Shown here piece by piece: positions 1-10,028 of a stretch of 64,000 bases of DNA. Under the pieces are notes generated by a model. The model searched no databases and was not told where the DNA came from. It worked only from the letters and a program-made list of their open reading frames with translations. The stretch's first letter is position 1; every line of letters starts with the position of its first letter. Source of the stretch: Nicotiana tabacum (taxonomy: Eukaryota > Streptophyta > Magnoliopsida > Solanales > Solanaceae); the NCBI RefSeq assembly GCF_000715075.1, contig NC_134082.1:142898948-142962947 (forward strand). Reading direction: 5' to 3'. The position numbers were made by a program, and so were the translations under genes.

Positions 1-1673
1 GGAACCTCAACAACAACTTGAATCAATAGCAACCAGCAGGCCAAAAAGAACAATAACGAAACCTGTTCGTCTCATAGAGACGGTTGCTTGTGCAACCTCA
101 ATTGTAGCTGATGATGTTCCTACCACTTATAAAGACGCTGTCCAAAGTTCAGAAGAAGATAAGTGGAGGATTGCCATGAATGATGAAATACAGTCCCTTC
201 ATCAGAATCATACATGGAGATTGGCCAATCTCCCGAAGGGAAAGAAAGCAATTGGGTGCAAATGGGTATTTGCAAAGAAGGAAGGATTTCCTAACCAAGT
301 AGATGTTCGCTACAAAGCAAGATTGGTGGCCAAAGGATATTCTCAAAAGGAGGGAATTAATTACAATGAAGTGTTTTCTCCAGTTGTAAAATATTCCTCC
401 ATTAAAATTATGTTGGCTTTGGTAGCACAATTGGATTTGGAACTAGTTCAGATGGATGTAAAAACTGCGTTTTTATATGGAAACTTAGAGGAGGAAATCT
501 ACATGACTCAGCCAGAAGGATTCAAAGTTGCTGGAAAAGAAAATATGGTGTGCAAACTTGAAAAATCATTGTACGGATTGAAACAATCTTCTAGACAATA
601 GTACAAGCTATTTGACGAGTTTATGTTGCGACAAGGGTACAAGAGAAGCAAATACGATCATTGTGTGTATTTGCACAAGCTTAAAGATGGTTCTTTTGTA
701 TATCTTCTCCTATATATTGATGATATGTTGATAGCTTCCAAGAATTCGAAAGAAATTGATAAGTTGAAGATTCAACTGAAGAAGGAGTTCGAGATGAAGG
801 ATTTGGGTGAGGCAAAGAAAATTCTTGGCATGGAGATAATTAGAGATAGACGTTCAAAGAAACTCTGTTTATCTCAAAAAGAATATTTGAAGAGAGTACT
901 TCAACGTTTTGGCATAGATGACAAGACTAAGCCAGTTAGTACTCCACTTGCTTCCCATTTTAAGCTAAGTACTACTATGTCGCCAAGGGATGAAGCTGAA
1001 CGAGAGTATATGTCAAAGGTACCATACGCAAATGTTGTTGGTAGCTTGATGTATGCAATGGTTTGCACAAGGCCTGATATTTCACAAGCTGTTGGAGTTA
1101 TTAGCAGATATATGCACAACCCAGGAAAGGAGCATTGGCAAGCTGTGAAGTGGATTCTACAGTACTGTAGATGTCGGGTTATTTTTTGAGCAGAAAGATA
1201 ATCAGTCTGTAGTTAGATATTGTGACTCAGATTTTGCGGGTGATCTGGACAAACGAAAATTAACTACTGGTTATGTATTTACTTTTGCAAAGGCACCAGT
1301 TAGTTGGAAGTTTACTTTGCAGTCAACAGTTGCTTTGTCTACAACAGAGGCAGAGTACATGGCTATTACAGAGGCTGTGAAGAAGGCAATTTGGCTTCAA
1401 GGATTGCTAAAGGAGCTTGGTGTTGAACAAAAATGTATCACATTTTTTTGTGATAGTCAAAGTGCTATTCAATTAGCGAAGAACCAAGTTTATCATGCAA
1501 GGACGAAGCATATTGATGTTCGGTATTATTTCGTACGAGAAATCATAGAAGAAGGAGGAGTCACGGTGAAGAAAATTCATACTACGGAGAATCCTGCTGA
1601 TATGCTGACAAAGGTGGTGATTGCGGTCAAGTTTCAACATTGTTTGGATTTGATCAACATTGTTGAAAACTGA
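1..1673 (+). pseudogene. Ty1/copia pol, 3' part (RT and RNase H), decayed
   Basis: The frame is open from base 2 into the copia reverse transcriptase core. Visible motifs are [19 protein letters not shown], the segment [20 protein letters not shown], and YIDD near 714-725 in the second open block. A TAG at 599-601 replaces the expected Trp of the PRQWY motif. A frameshift near 1165 separates RT from RNase H. RNase H follows at about 1190-1673, with YCDSDFAGD, STTEAEYMA, ARTKHIDVRYYFVRE and NPADMLTK. Gag, protease and integrase lie outside the window or are lost. In such elements this polyprotein copies the element RNA into DNA. The RT-then-RNase-H order directly before the LTR fits copia. It is clearly non-functional here. 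Confidence 0.93.
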
Positions 1674-1750
1674 AGATTGAAGATGAAGACACAATCAAAA
1701 TTTATTATTGAGAGAAAATTGAAGATGTGGAATTTTGCCAAGGTAGAGAA

Positions 1751-2102
1751 TGTTAAGTTTGGCAAATATTTTTATCCCACATTGGTGGGAAAAGAAGAGT
1801 TGGGGGGATTTCCCCCCTATAAAAGAAGGCTTAATATTTAGGATTTAAACACACCTCTCATTTGCCTCTTATCTTCTTAAGGCATTTGTATCTTCTCTCT
1901 TTAGTATTATTTCACTTGTTTTTTTGGAGTGGAATAAAATATTGGTTGTGTCCGAGGAGTAGGCAAAATTGGCCGAACCTCGTAAATTTTGGTGTTCCTT
2001 TTATTGTTGCTTTATTGTCTTATTTATTATTTGGTGGTTGTCATAATTTTTGGTATAGTAGTTGTGACTTATTCACACTATATACATTTGGCTTCCGCAA
2101 CA
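1751..2102 (+). repeat. Copia 3' LTR
   Basis: The LTR starts TGTTAAG directly after a purine tract at 1741-1750 and ends CGCAACA, so the ends are short inverted repeats (TGTT/AACA). A promoter-like TATAAAA is at 1819-1825. It lies 77 bases after the RNase H stop, where the 3' LTR is expected. The 5' partner is outside the window, so the boundaries rest on end motifs only. Confidence 0.75.
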
Positions 2103-2187
2103 CTTCCCACCTTGCTCTTGGGGAGACTCTAACTCACAACCTCTTGGTGGGAGGTGGAGGTTGCTTACCATCAGAGCAACCCCTCTT
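2103..2187 (-). mobile_element. tRNA-derived SINE, 5' part
   Basis: Read on the minus strand, this has a tRNA-like head: an A-box-like TTGCTCTGATGGTAAGC and a B-box-like segment with GTGAGTTAGAGTCTCC. This is the familiar start of a solanaceous SINE family. The SINE is cut at 2103, exactly where the copia LTR ends. The simplest reading is that copia inserted into the SINE and the SINE tail lies upstream of the window. Confidence 0.6.
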
Positions 2188-3231
2188 GTCCATGAAAAAA
2201 AATATTTTCTTTTCTCTAGAAGTTGTATTTCGGAAAATCTCAAACCTCATTTATAGGGTTACACTGACTATAGTATTATTGATTCCTAAAAAAGTATAAT
2301 ATTAACGTTCACCTCAAAATTCAAATATGTACCTTTTTAAGCTATCTTTCCCCCGTGAGAGCGCCACATTAATTGTATAGAGAAGACGACTTATATATCC
2401 GAAGATAGCGTTAGGCTAAGCCTAAGACATTGCAATCAGTTGGAAGCTTCCTATGGTGGAAATTGTTTTCAGCTCTGTTTAATGCTTTGAGTTTTGACTA
2501 TACTTTTATTGGACTTGCAAGTTACATCCATTAAATAAAAAGCTACCCAAAGAAAAATATTAGGAAGAGATTATAATCTCGCGTCCCAATTTATATGGCA
2601 CCATCTAACTGAAAGATTTTTAAAATCTTATGGTATAAAATAAATTTTAGATATTTATATGGTTCTAAATTATCTCATTAAGAATAAAATTAAAATTAAA
2701 AGTTAAAATATTTTAAAATATTTGTAAGTGAAATGTAGTTGTTAACGTTTTTAATCAAATGTAGCTGACGATATTAACAATATGCTAGTAGTAGTAATTT
2801 GGCAAAATATTCAAAGTCAAGGGTTAAAGAACGCGTTAGTACGGTACATTCATGATTGTCATTAATTTTCTCATCAAGAATTGGTCATAGGTGTAGCCTC
2901 TAAAGCCACCAATCATGCTACATTAATGAATAAAACCCCACCTCCTAAAGTATCTTAACAAAGCAATTAGCTGAAAGTAAACAACAACTACAATATTCTA
3001 TTCTACTACGTATCTGACTATCTCTAAGCATCTCCTAATTTTCAGAATAGCACGTAACAAACAATATGGCTTCTTGTTTTGACTGGTAAATGTACAACAA
3101 AATGAATTTATTATCTTACAAACCAAAAAGGATTTAAGTAATATATAGACATCGACAGACGACGACAGTGTAATGACTTTTTACAGCATTAGTATGATTT
3201 AATATGTTGTCGCATGTTACTTATTATTTCT
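2188..3231. other. AT-rich intergenic DNA with a MITE-like remnant
   Basis: No gene is visible. About 2583-2740 starts with a phrase (CGTCCCAATTTATATGGC) typical of degraded Stowaway-like MITE ends in plants, but I found no clear right end. The rest is AT-rich and unremarkable. Confidence 0.4.
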
Positions 3232-3505
3232 TTAGATTATTAATTAATGCTATTAAATAAAGTTATTTATAATTATTTTTAAGTGACTTGAGTGTGTAAA
3301 TATTACGGTGCACAAAAACTTAAACTCCATACGGAAATTATTGTAAAGATGAACTCAGACAAGCAGTTGCCAACTAGTATATAAACTGGAGCTATGTCGC
3401 TTCCCTAGAATTAATTACGAGGAGATAAACAAAATGGATATATTCTTTTCTAAGACAAATAAAAGTTTTATTAAAAATTGTAAGGCTTGAACCGATGATT
3501 TTTTT

Positions 3506-3578
3506 AGTTTTTCATTCAGTATCCGATACCCACATTGAGGTCCGATTAAATCCAGATTCGCACTCGGAAAATCCCATA
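3506..3578 (-). mobile_element. 5'-truncated SINE with target-site duplication
   Basis: On the minus strand this is the 3' body of the solanaceous SINE that is also present at 14597-14768. It contains the pattern GCGAATCTGGATTTAATCGG followed by a GGGTATCGG phrase and an A-rich tail (T run at 3502-3505 on plus). It is flanked by the direct repeat TTGAACCGATGATTTTT at 3487-3503 and 3579-3595. The two other copies of the host segment lack it. Confidence 0.8.
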
Positions 3579-3679
3579 TTGAACCGATGATTTTTACCAT
3601 CGAAGTGTGTGAACCACCTCATCAAAATACTCATTATTAAAAATAGTGCATTTATTTATTTATTTGGTAAATAGTGTTT

Positions 3680-4292
3680 TCTATTAATTCCAGAAAAATA
3701 TCTTTACAAAGCAAGTGGATGCTGACCATCCACGATCCTATTTACATCAAAACAATCTTTCTTTTTTGTCACTGCCCACAAATGCATCATGTTCATCACA
3801 TTTAGGCCCCCTGTAACTTGTGGTAAACATACTTTCTCCCATGAAACTAGTGCCTTTTTAGAGACAGTAGAGGCACCTGTCCATAGGAATGATCTGCAAA
3901 TACCCTCAACCATCTTCATCATCTTTTTAGGTCAAAGAAAAATCTGTGCCCAGTAGGATTGAATTCCAAATAGAACTGATTTAATCAACTGTAGTCAACC
4001 TACATATAAAAGTAATTTTACAGTTCAACAGTTGATCCTCTGTGTGGTCTTCTCTACTAATGGCCAACACTGAATGACTGAGAGCTTTTTAGATGGCAAA
4101 GGAACACTAAGATATTTGAAAGGTAGAATGCCTTCAGAATAGCCCAGTTCTTGTAGGATGTCCTGTTTCTGGTCATTTAAAATACCAGCTAGATAAATAG
4201 AGCTTTTGTCTGCTTTTGCTTGAAGACCAGATGCATCAAAAAACTTTAGGAAAGTCTGCTTCAGCAATCGAATAGATTTTAGTTCAGCCTTG
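3680..4292 (-). pseudogene. LINE ORF2 fragment (end of RT to thumb region)
   Basis: Two open stretches on the minus strand, 4267-4025 then 3922-3704, read as consecutive parts of a plant L1-type ORF2. The first has the ASGLQAKADKSSIYLAG and FKYLSVPLPSKKLS motifs, and the second has FLWTGAS, SWEKVCLP and GGLNVMNM. The same motifs occur in the full LINE at 19105-25646. The fragment is frame-broken and lacks the catalytic FxDD part. It sits between two partial copies of a host block. Confidence 0.85.
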
Positions 4293-4889
4293 CAAATTAA
4301 TTACGAGGAGATAAACAAAATGGATATATATTCTTTTCTAAGACAAATAAAAATTTTATTAAAAATTGTAAGGCTTGAACCGATGATATTTACCAACTAT
4401 CACACTACATCGTAGTGTCTGAACCACCTCATCAAAATGCTTATACATTTTTTATTTATTTTTTGTATGCGACAACATAATTTGGTGAGTAAAAAGATGA
4501 TCTTGGGAGGGCAGCCTCCCCTGAAAAGAGCATGCTGGATTTTGCAAATGCAATGGCAAAAATAAAAGAAACAAGGAGAATATTAGTGGTAATTGATATT
4601 TTGCAAGTTATATATAGACTTTCTTGTTTGGCGAAAATGATAAATACTCATTACTCGTTATCATTCATGCCACATGAGAAAGACACCCTATTTCCTTTTT
4701 ATATATTCGTTATTTCGTTTTGAAATTAATATTCATTTTCTTAAACATATTATATTTACAGAATGTTACATCGGGATGAAGACTCTTATTAGTATCAGTA
4801 TACCCGGTAAGTTTTTTCTCCATTTTCCCCCTATCCTCTTATTCTTAAATGTTAAATTAGTCAATCTGAACATTACATTATATTATACT

Positions 4890-5805
4890 TGTTGGCCGAA
4901 GTGAAGTTTGTTTTGAAGATTGACAAAGGAACTCAAGCATGAACCAGGTCTATCCACAGTGTATACAAACACAGGCAGATTCAAGCACAAGGGATGCACG
5001 TGAGGGAGATAAGCTTAAATGATTATATCTGATATCTCCTTATCGAAAAGATTGCATAATTGATAAGGAGAAGGACTCCTTACTAAACGAGAACACTATC
5101 CAAGATAAGAGAGGAGTTAGAAATTGCGAACAACTAGAACTCTTCCACCAAGGAAGAGTAGCATTAGAACTCTAGTTGTTTCTTAATCTACTAACTCTAT
5201 ATATTGCAGGATGTTATCACTTTACAAGCACAAACAAAAGTTGAAGTTAAACGTAAGTTGAGAACAAAATAGCAAGGCATTTTGCAAGCAATTCTTGTGT
5301 GATTCAAGTGTGCGAACCTAAAGCTACATGAACCAGATAGAAGAACTAGTTCCAAGTATCTGTCTTTTATTCTAGTCCAACTGTAGTAGATGTTTTCATA
5401 TTGTACCTTTCAGTTTTATTTAGAAGCAATTGTAATAGGTACTTTGAGTATTCAAATTAGAGTTAACTTGAAGTTATCGCAACAGTTAGAGGCTGGTTGC
5501 TACAACAGGATTAGAGGTAATCCTTAGGTTTACAAAGAGTTTTGTAAATACTGTTTTGGCTAAGTGATTTTAGTGAAGTGTTGGGAAAAATCCTACTAAA
5601 TAGTAGGTCGTGATTTTTTTACCTTTTGAGCCGGGTATTTTCCACGTAAAAATACTTACGTTCTTTACTTTCTGCATTTATTATTTCCGCAATAGTAGTT
5701 TAAGGAACACATAGAAGAACCAGGTCCTTCTATAATCTGTGCACACAAAAATTGGACACCACACAAATCACCCCATCTTTTTTGGCATTGAAGTATAAAA
5801 CATCA
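4890..5805 (+). repeat. Copia 5' LTR
   Basis: The LTR starts TGTTGGCCGAAG and ends ATCA just before a Met-initiator tRNA primer site (5808). Its length of about 0.92 kb and position before a gag frame identify it as a 5' LTR. The 3' end of the element, and hence any target duplication, is missing. Confidence 0.8.
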
Positions 5806-5807
5806 AT

Positions 5808-5820
5808 TGGTATCAGAGCG
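5808..5820 (+). other. Primer-binding site (initiator Met tRNA)
   Basis: TGGTATCAGAGCG is complementary to the 3' end of plant initiator tRNA-Met, the usual primer for copia reverse transcription. It lies two bases after the LTR end. Confidence 0.9.
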
Positions 5821-5861
5821 GGTTATCCTTGAAGAGGCTAACACCTTAGGAACATATCAAG

Positions 5862-7390
5862 ATGAGTGCACCACTTGAAAACTGGGAAGGGCAATCCACT
5901 GCTAGGCCACCACTCTTCAATGGCCAGTACTACTCCTGGTGGAAAAACAGAATGAGAGACCACATCATAGGAGAAGACTATGAACTATGGGACATTGTCA
6001 CAGATGGTCCATTGGCTACCATGAAGATAAATGCCGAATGAGTAGATGTGCCAAAGACAACAGCTGATTGCACTGCTGAAGACTTGAGAAAGTGGGAGAA
6101 GAATGCTAAAGTCAAGAAATGGCTTGTTTGTGGACTTGGTCCAGATGAGTACAGCAGAATTCAAGGTTGTACCACTGCTAAACAAATATGGAACACACTG
6201 CAAGTGGCTCATGAAGGAGCACCTCAGGTGAAGAGATCCAGAGGAACTCAATTGTACTCTCGATATAAGAGTTTTGCTATGAAGTAAGGAGAAACCATTC
6301 AAGAGATGTACACAAGGTTCACTACATTGACAAATGAACTGAAATCTCTTGGAAGGATTATTCCTAAAGAAGAAAAGGTTGAAAGGATATTGACTAGAGT
6401 CTTGCATATCACTTAGGAGAGCAAAATTACTGCTATCCAGGAATCAATGAATATTTTCACTCTCCCTCTGGATGAATTGATTGGAAATCTTACTGCCTAT
6501 GAACTTAGGAGACAAACCATGAAAATGGTTATACCTAAGAAGGAAAGAAGTTTGGCTCTCAGAATCACTGAAGGTTCTAATTTGGAAGATGATGAAATGA
6601 CCATGATCACCAAAGATTTCAAGAAGTACCTAAGAAGAGGAAAGAGTTCTTCAAGAAGTGTTAGCTACATCAAATCAAAATCTCCTAAGAAGCAAACCAA
6701 TGATGGCTGCTACAAGTGTGGGAAGACTGATCACCACATCAAGAACTGTCATCAATATGAAATCGAGTGGAAAAAGGAAAGAGTTGAACGAAGGAACAGG
6801 AAGAAGGAACAGGTTCAACCCAAGAAAACAACATTAAAGGATCAACAAAGGTTATGGCCGTTGCTTGGGAAGATAGCTCAGACGAAAGCTCGGATGATGA
6901 TGATGATGATGATGGTGATGAACGAGCACTCATGGCTATTGGAGAATCTGATGAAGAAGCTGAGGTAAGTGTTTCTAATCTCAAAGACAAGATTAAATGT
7001 TTGTCTAAGGAAAGGTTATCTGAGTTGTTCCTAGATCTAATTGATGAATCTAAGAATGTAAACAATGAAAAGGAACAACTGCCAAAAGAGTATGTAGTTT
7101 TAAAAGCTAAATGCAAAAACCTCGAACTCAGAACTAGTGAAACTGAAAGTGAAAAAGTTGTGCTGAAGAACCAGGTTTTTGAACTTGACACTACTGTACT
7201 GGAGCTTAGATCTGAATATCTAAAATTAAATTTAGGAACAGGTAAAAAGACAGTTGATCACAGACAACTCACCTTAGAAGAGAATGTAGGAAAAATGAAA
7301 GATGAGTTGCACAAAAGAGATGAGCAAATAAGAATTCTAAAGGAACATCTGAGCAAGGTCAAGCAAGAGCTAGACAGAACCAGGCCTATC
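5862..7390 (+). pseudogene. Copia gag, truncated and decayed
   Basis: An ATG at 5862 begins MSAPLENWEGQ, followed by the copia gag core (FNGQYYSWWKNRMRDHI, then KKWLVCGLGPDEY and KQIWNTLQVAHEG). A CCHC zinc knuckle, CYKCGKTDHHIKNC, is encoded near 6709-6750. In-frame stops occur near 6039, 6285 and 6414. A shift near 6850 moves into an acidic stretch (SSDESSDDDDDDDGDE) and a long coiled-coil-like region (about 6960-7385), both typical of this gag family. The frame is cut at about 7390, where copy B of the host duplication begins. Protease, integrase, RT and the 3' LTR are absent. Confidence 0.9.
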
Positions 7391-7396
7391 ATTTAT

Positions 7397-8176
7397 TTTA
7401 AGTTATTAATTAATGCTTTTAAATAAAGTTACCTGCAGTTATTGTTTAAATGATCTGATTGTGTAAATGTTTTTTGCGCTATGAGTGCACTAACTTAAAC
7501 TCCATACAAAATTAGTGTAAAGATGAACTCAAACAAGCAGTTGCCAACTATATAAACTGGATCTATGTCGCTTCCCTAGAATTAGGAGGATATATACAAA
7601 ATGAATATATTCTTTTCTAAGACAAATAAAATTTTTATTAAAAATTGTAAGGCTTGAACCGATGATTTTTACCAACTATCACACTATGTCAAAGTGTGTG
7701 AACCACCTCATCAAAATACTTACTCCATATTATTAAAAACAGTACATTTTTTTAATTTATTGTCTGCAATAATATAACCTGGCGAGTTAAACGATGATCT
7801 TGGGAGGTCAGCCTCCCCTGGAAAGAGCATGCTAGATTTTACAAATGCAATGGCCAAAATAAAAGAAACAAGGAGAGTATTAGTAGTAATTGATATTTTG
7901 GAAGTTATATATAGACTTTCCTGTTTTGCAAAAAAGATGAATATTCCTACTCATTCATGCCACATGAGAAAGACACCCTATTTCCTTTTGATATATTCGT
8001 TATCTCGTTTTGAAACTAATATTCATTCTCCTAAGAGAACAAATTATAAACATATCATATTTACAGAATGTTACATCGGGATGAAGCCTCTTATTAGTTT
8101 TTTATCCCTTTTTTCCCCTATCCTCTTATTCTTAAATGTTAAGTTAGGTCAATTAACATTATATTATATTTTTACT
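7397..8176. repeat. Duplicated host segment, copy B
   Basis: This matches copy A along its length: TATA-like stretch, AATTGTAAGGCTTGAACCGA, GATCTTGGGAGG and the conserved short open frame (7829-8188). It lacks the SINE and LINE insertions of copy A. The left edge is fused to truncated copia gag. The right edge continues into unique DNA after about 8176. The short frame has diverged in its second half between the copies, so coding function is doubtful. Confidence 0.75.
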
Positions 8177-10028
8177 GCTGTTCCATAATGGTATAAAGTT
8201 TGACTTGGGAAGGACAAAGTCAATGGTATAGTAGGTAGGAGTATTCTCGCATGGATTTGATGCGTACAATCAAAGAGCAGAAGGATCGGAAATTTATTTT
8301 TAAGCAGAAAACATAACCAAAAAAAAAAAAAAGATGTATTTCCTCCAATAATTGACCAATTGTAGAATGAACCTTGCTGGCGGCATGAAAAACGACACAA
8401 AAAAAAAGTTTGCAAGTACAAGAATGGTCGGAGAGACATTATGGTCCTGATTTCATTCTTGTACTCTTTTTCTTAGTTTTGGTATGGACGGCAATTTAAA
8501 ATTTATGGTTCAAAATTCTAGTCTTTTTAAGCTATTGGACTCTCAACTGATAATTTGTATATATTACTAATATTCTTAAGACAAATATAAAATTTGAACT
8601 AAAATTACCTAGTTTGTCCAAATCCGCACTTTGGTCTGTAACTCCACCCCTGAGGCAGATTGAACAATCGTTTTGCCTACCGCGAACTGTGACGTAAACT
8701 CAGATTACTGTGCTGATGAAGGTAACCAACCTAGGCGACGTAAATATATTCCTTGTTTCTAAAAAAAGGAAAATAGGAACGCGTAAAGGATGTAAGTGTG
8801 TTGGCCTCAACTCTTCGGAGGTGAGCAGTAAGCTATTATCCAACACATTTACCTAAGATTTAGTAATTTTTTCCTCCAAAAGTATCAGACTAGCAAACAT
8901 CCACTACAATAAAGAAAGTCCATTCCTTTTACCATCAACCAAAAAAAAACTTCATCCACAGTCTATATGTTTATTTAAACCGTGTTGACTAAACTGTTCC
9001 AAGATTCAAAGTCAACGCAGAAATACTACCGCCAGACTGAAGGAGTTCCCGAGAATTACATCCTTATTAAGAATAGACAAAATTGAAGTAATCAATGACA
9101 AGTTGTCCAACTCTTTATGGAGTATATTTTAGCGTTAGAATAACTGAATTATCGTAAAAGTAACATCTTTACCTAATGCATAGGGAATCAAGTCATGCTT
9201 TCATGTTTCAGTAGCAGTTAAACTGGTCATAACAGGAACTTCTGGTATAATTAGCATTTCTGAACTGGACTTGGAGAAGCTAATTCCTAGCTGTAAAGAG
9301 CTAAAAATCAGCATTCACGTTCTAACCTATTATGGTGAGGAAACCTAATCCAAAACTTCAAAGCACAATTCTAAGTTTGAAGGAAAAAAGAGAGGTAATG
9401 TATATGCACTCCACAAAAACAATCTAGCATATATGAAAAAGGAGTTCACGAGACTTTAATGGTAGTGTAATATGGCATCCGCCACCCTCCTAGTTCCCAC
9501 CTTCACCCCTCAAACAAAAATGCCACAATCACAATACATAAAATGTAGGGTCGATTCAGCTGCCTCTAGACATTGAGATTCAAATTCAAAATATCATCCA
9601 TATCCATTGTCCAATCGAACAATACCCATGACATTAAGCGGGAAGCTGAGGGGTTGAGGAGCAAAAGGAGAGGAGAAGTACTAATTGGATATCGTTGCAG
9701 CTGTGACAGTGGAACATGGTGGCTCTATACAATCCACTGTTCTATTGCAATCATAATGTACATTAGCTACCATATTGCCATGTCTTAACGACAAAAACAT
9801 AAGGTTTGGCTCGGGAAAAATATAACTTTTCTATATGTATTTACATTTAATGGGTTAGCCTCGAATTCAAATATGACCAGGCAACGAAAAAATTTCCCAC
9901 CATATTGGAGCTTTACAAAGTTGTTATCTGCACTATGTGCTAAAGCGCTATGAAACATACCTAAATACTGAGAACTTCAACCACATCTAGCTGCCAAAAG
10001 GTCAGTGACAATGAGCATATGGTAGCTA
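8177..10028. other. Intergenic DNA, including the 3' flank of the protease gene
   Basis: No coding region is supported. The last few hundred bases before 10029 should hold the 3' UTR of the minus-strand protease gene. There are poly-A/T runs (for example 8319-8332) and diffuse repeat-like phrases, but no bounded element. Confidence 0.4.

Larger units (their letters stand above)
3232..4889. repeat. Duplicated host segment, copy A (interrupted)
   Basis: Two parts match copy B (7397-8176) closely: 3232-3660, and 4293-4889 which continues to the downstream copia LTR. The shared block includes a TATA-like stretch (TATATAAACTGGA), the phrase GTCGCTTCCCTAGAATTA, and a short open frame (4532-4723) whose start is conserved in copy B. 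Part of the block (GAGGAGATAAACAAAATGG and onward) occurs twice inside copy A, at 3416 and 4303, on either side of the LINE fragment. The source gene is not recognised. It could be a promoter plus first exon of a lost gene. Confidence 0.75.

Noticed and set aside
3481..3505. tRNA gene suggested by GGCTTGAACCGATGATT phrases in the duplicated segment
   Set aside because: No cloverleaf can be drawn. The phrase is the SINE target site.
4532..4904. A coding gene in the duplicated segment (frames starting MLDFANAMAKIKETRR and MLDFTNAMAKIKETRR)
   Set aside because: The start is conserved between copies but the frames diverge quickly and match nothing I know. Shared ancestry of the copies explains the similarity.
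9573..9788. 71-codon plus-strand open frame between repeats and the protease gene
   Set aside because: No family motif, no splice context and an ordinary length for chance in this DNA.
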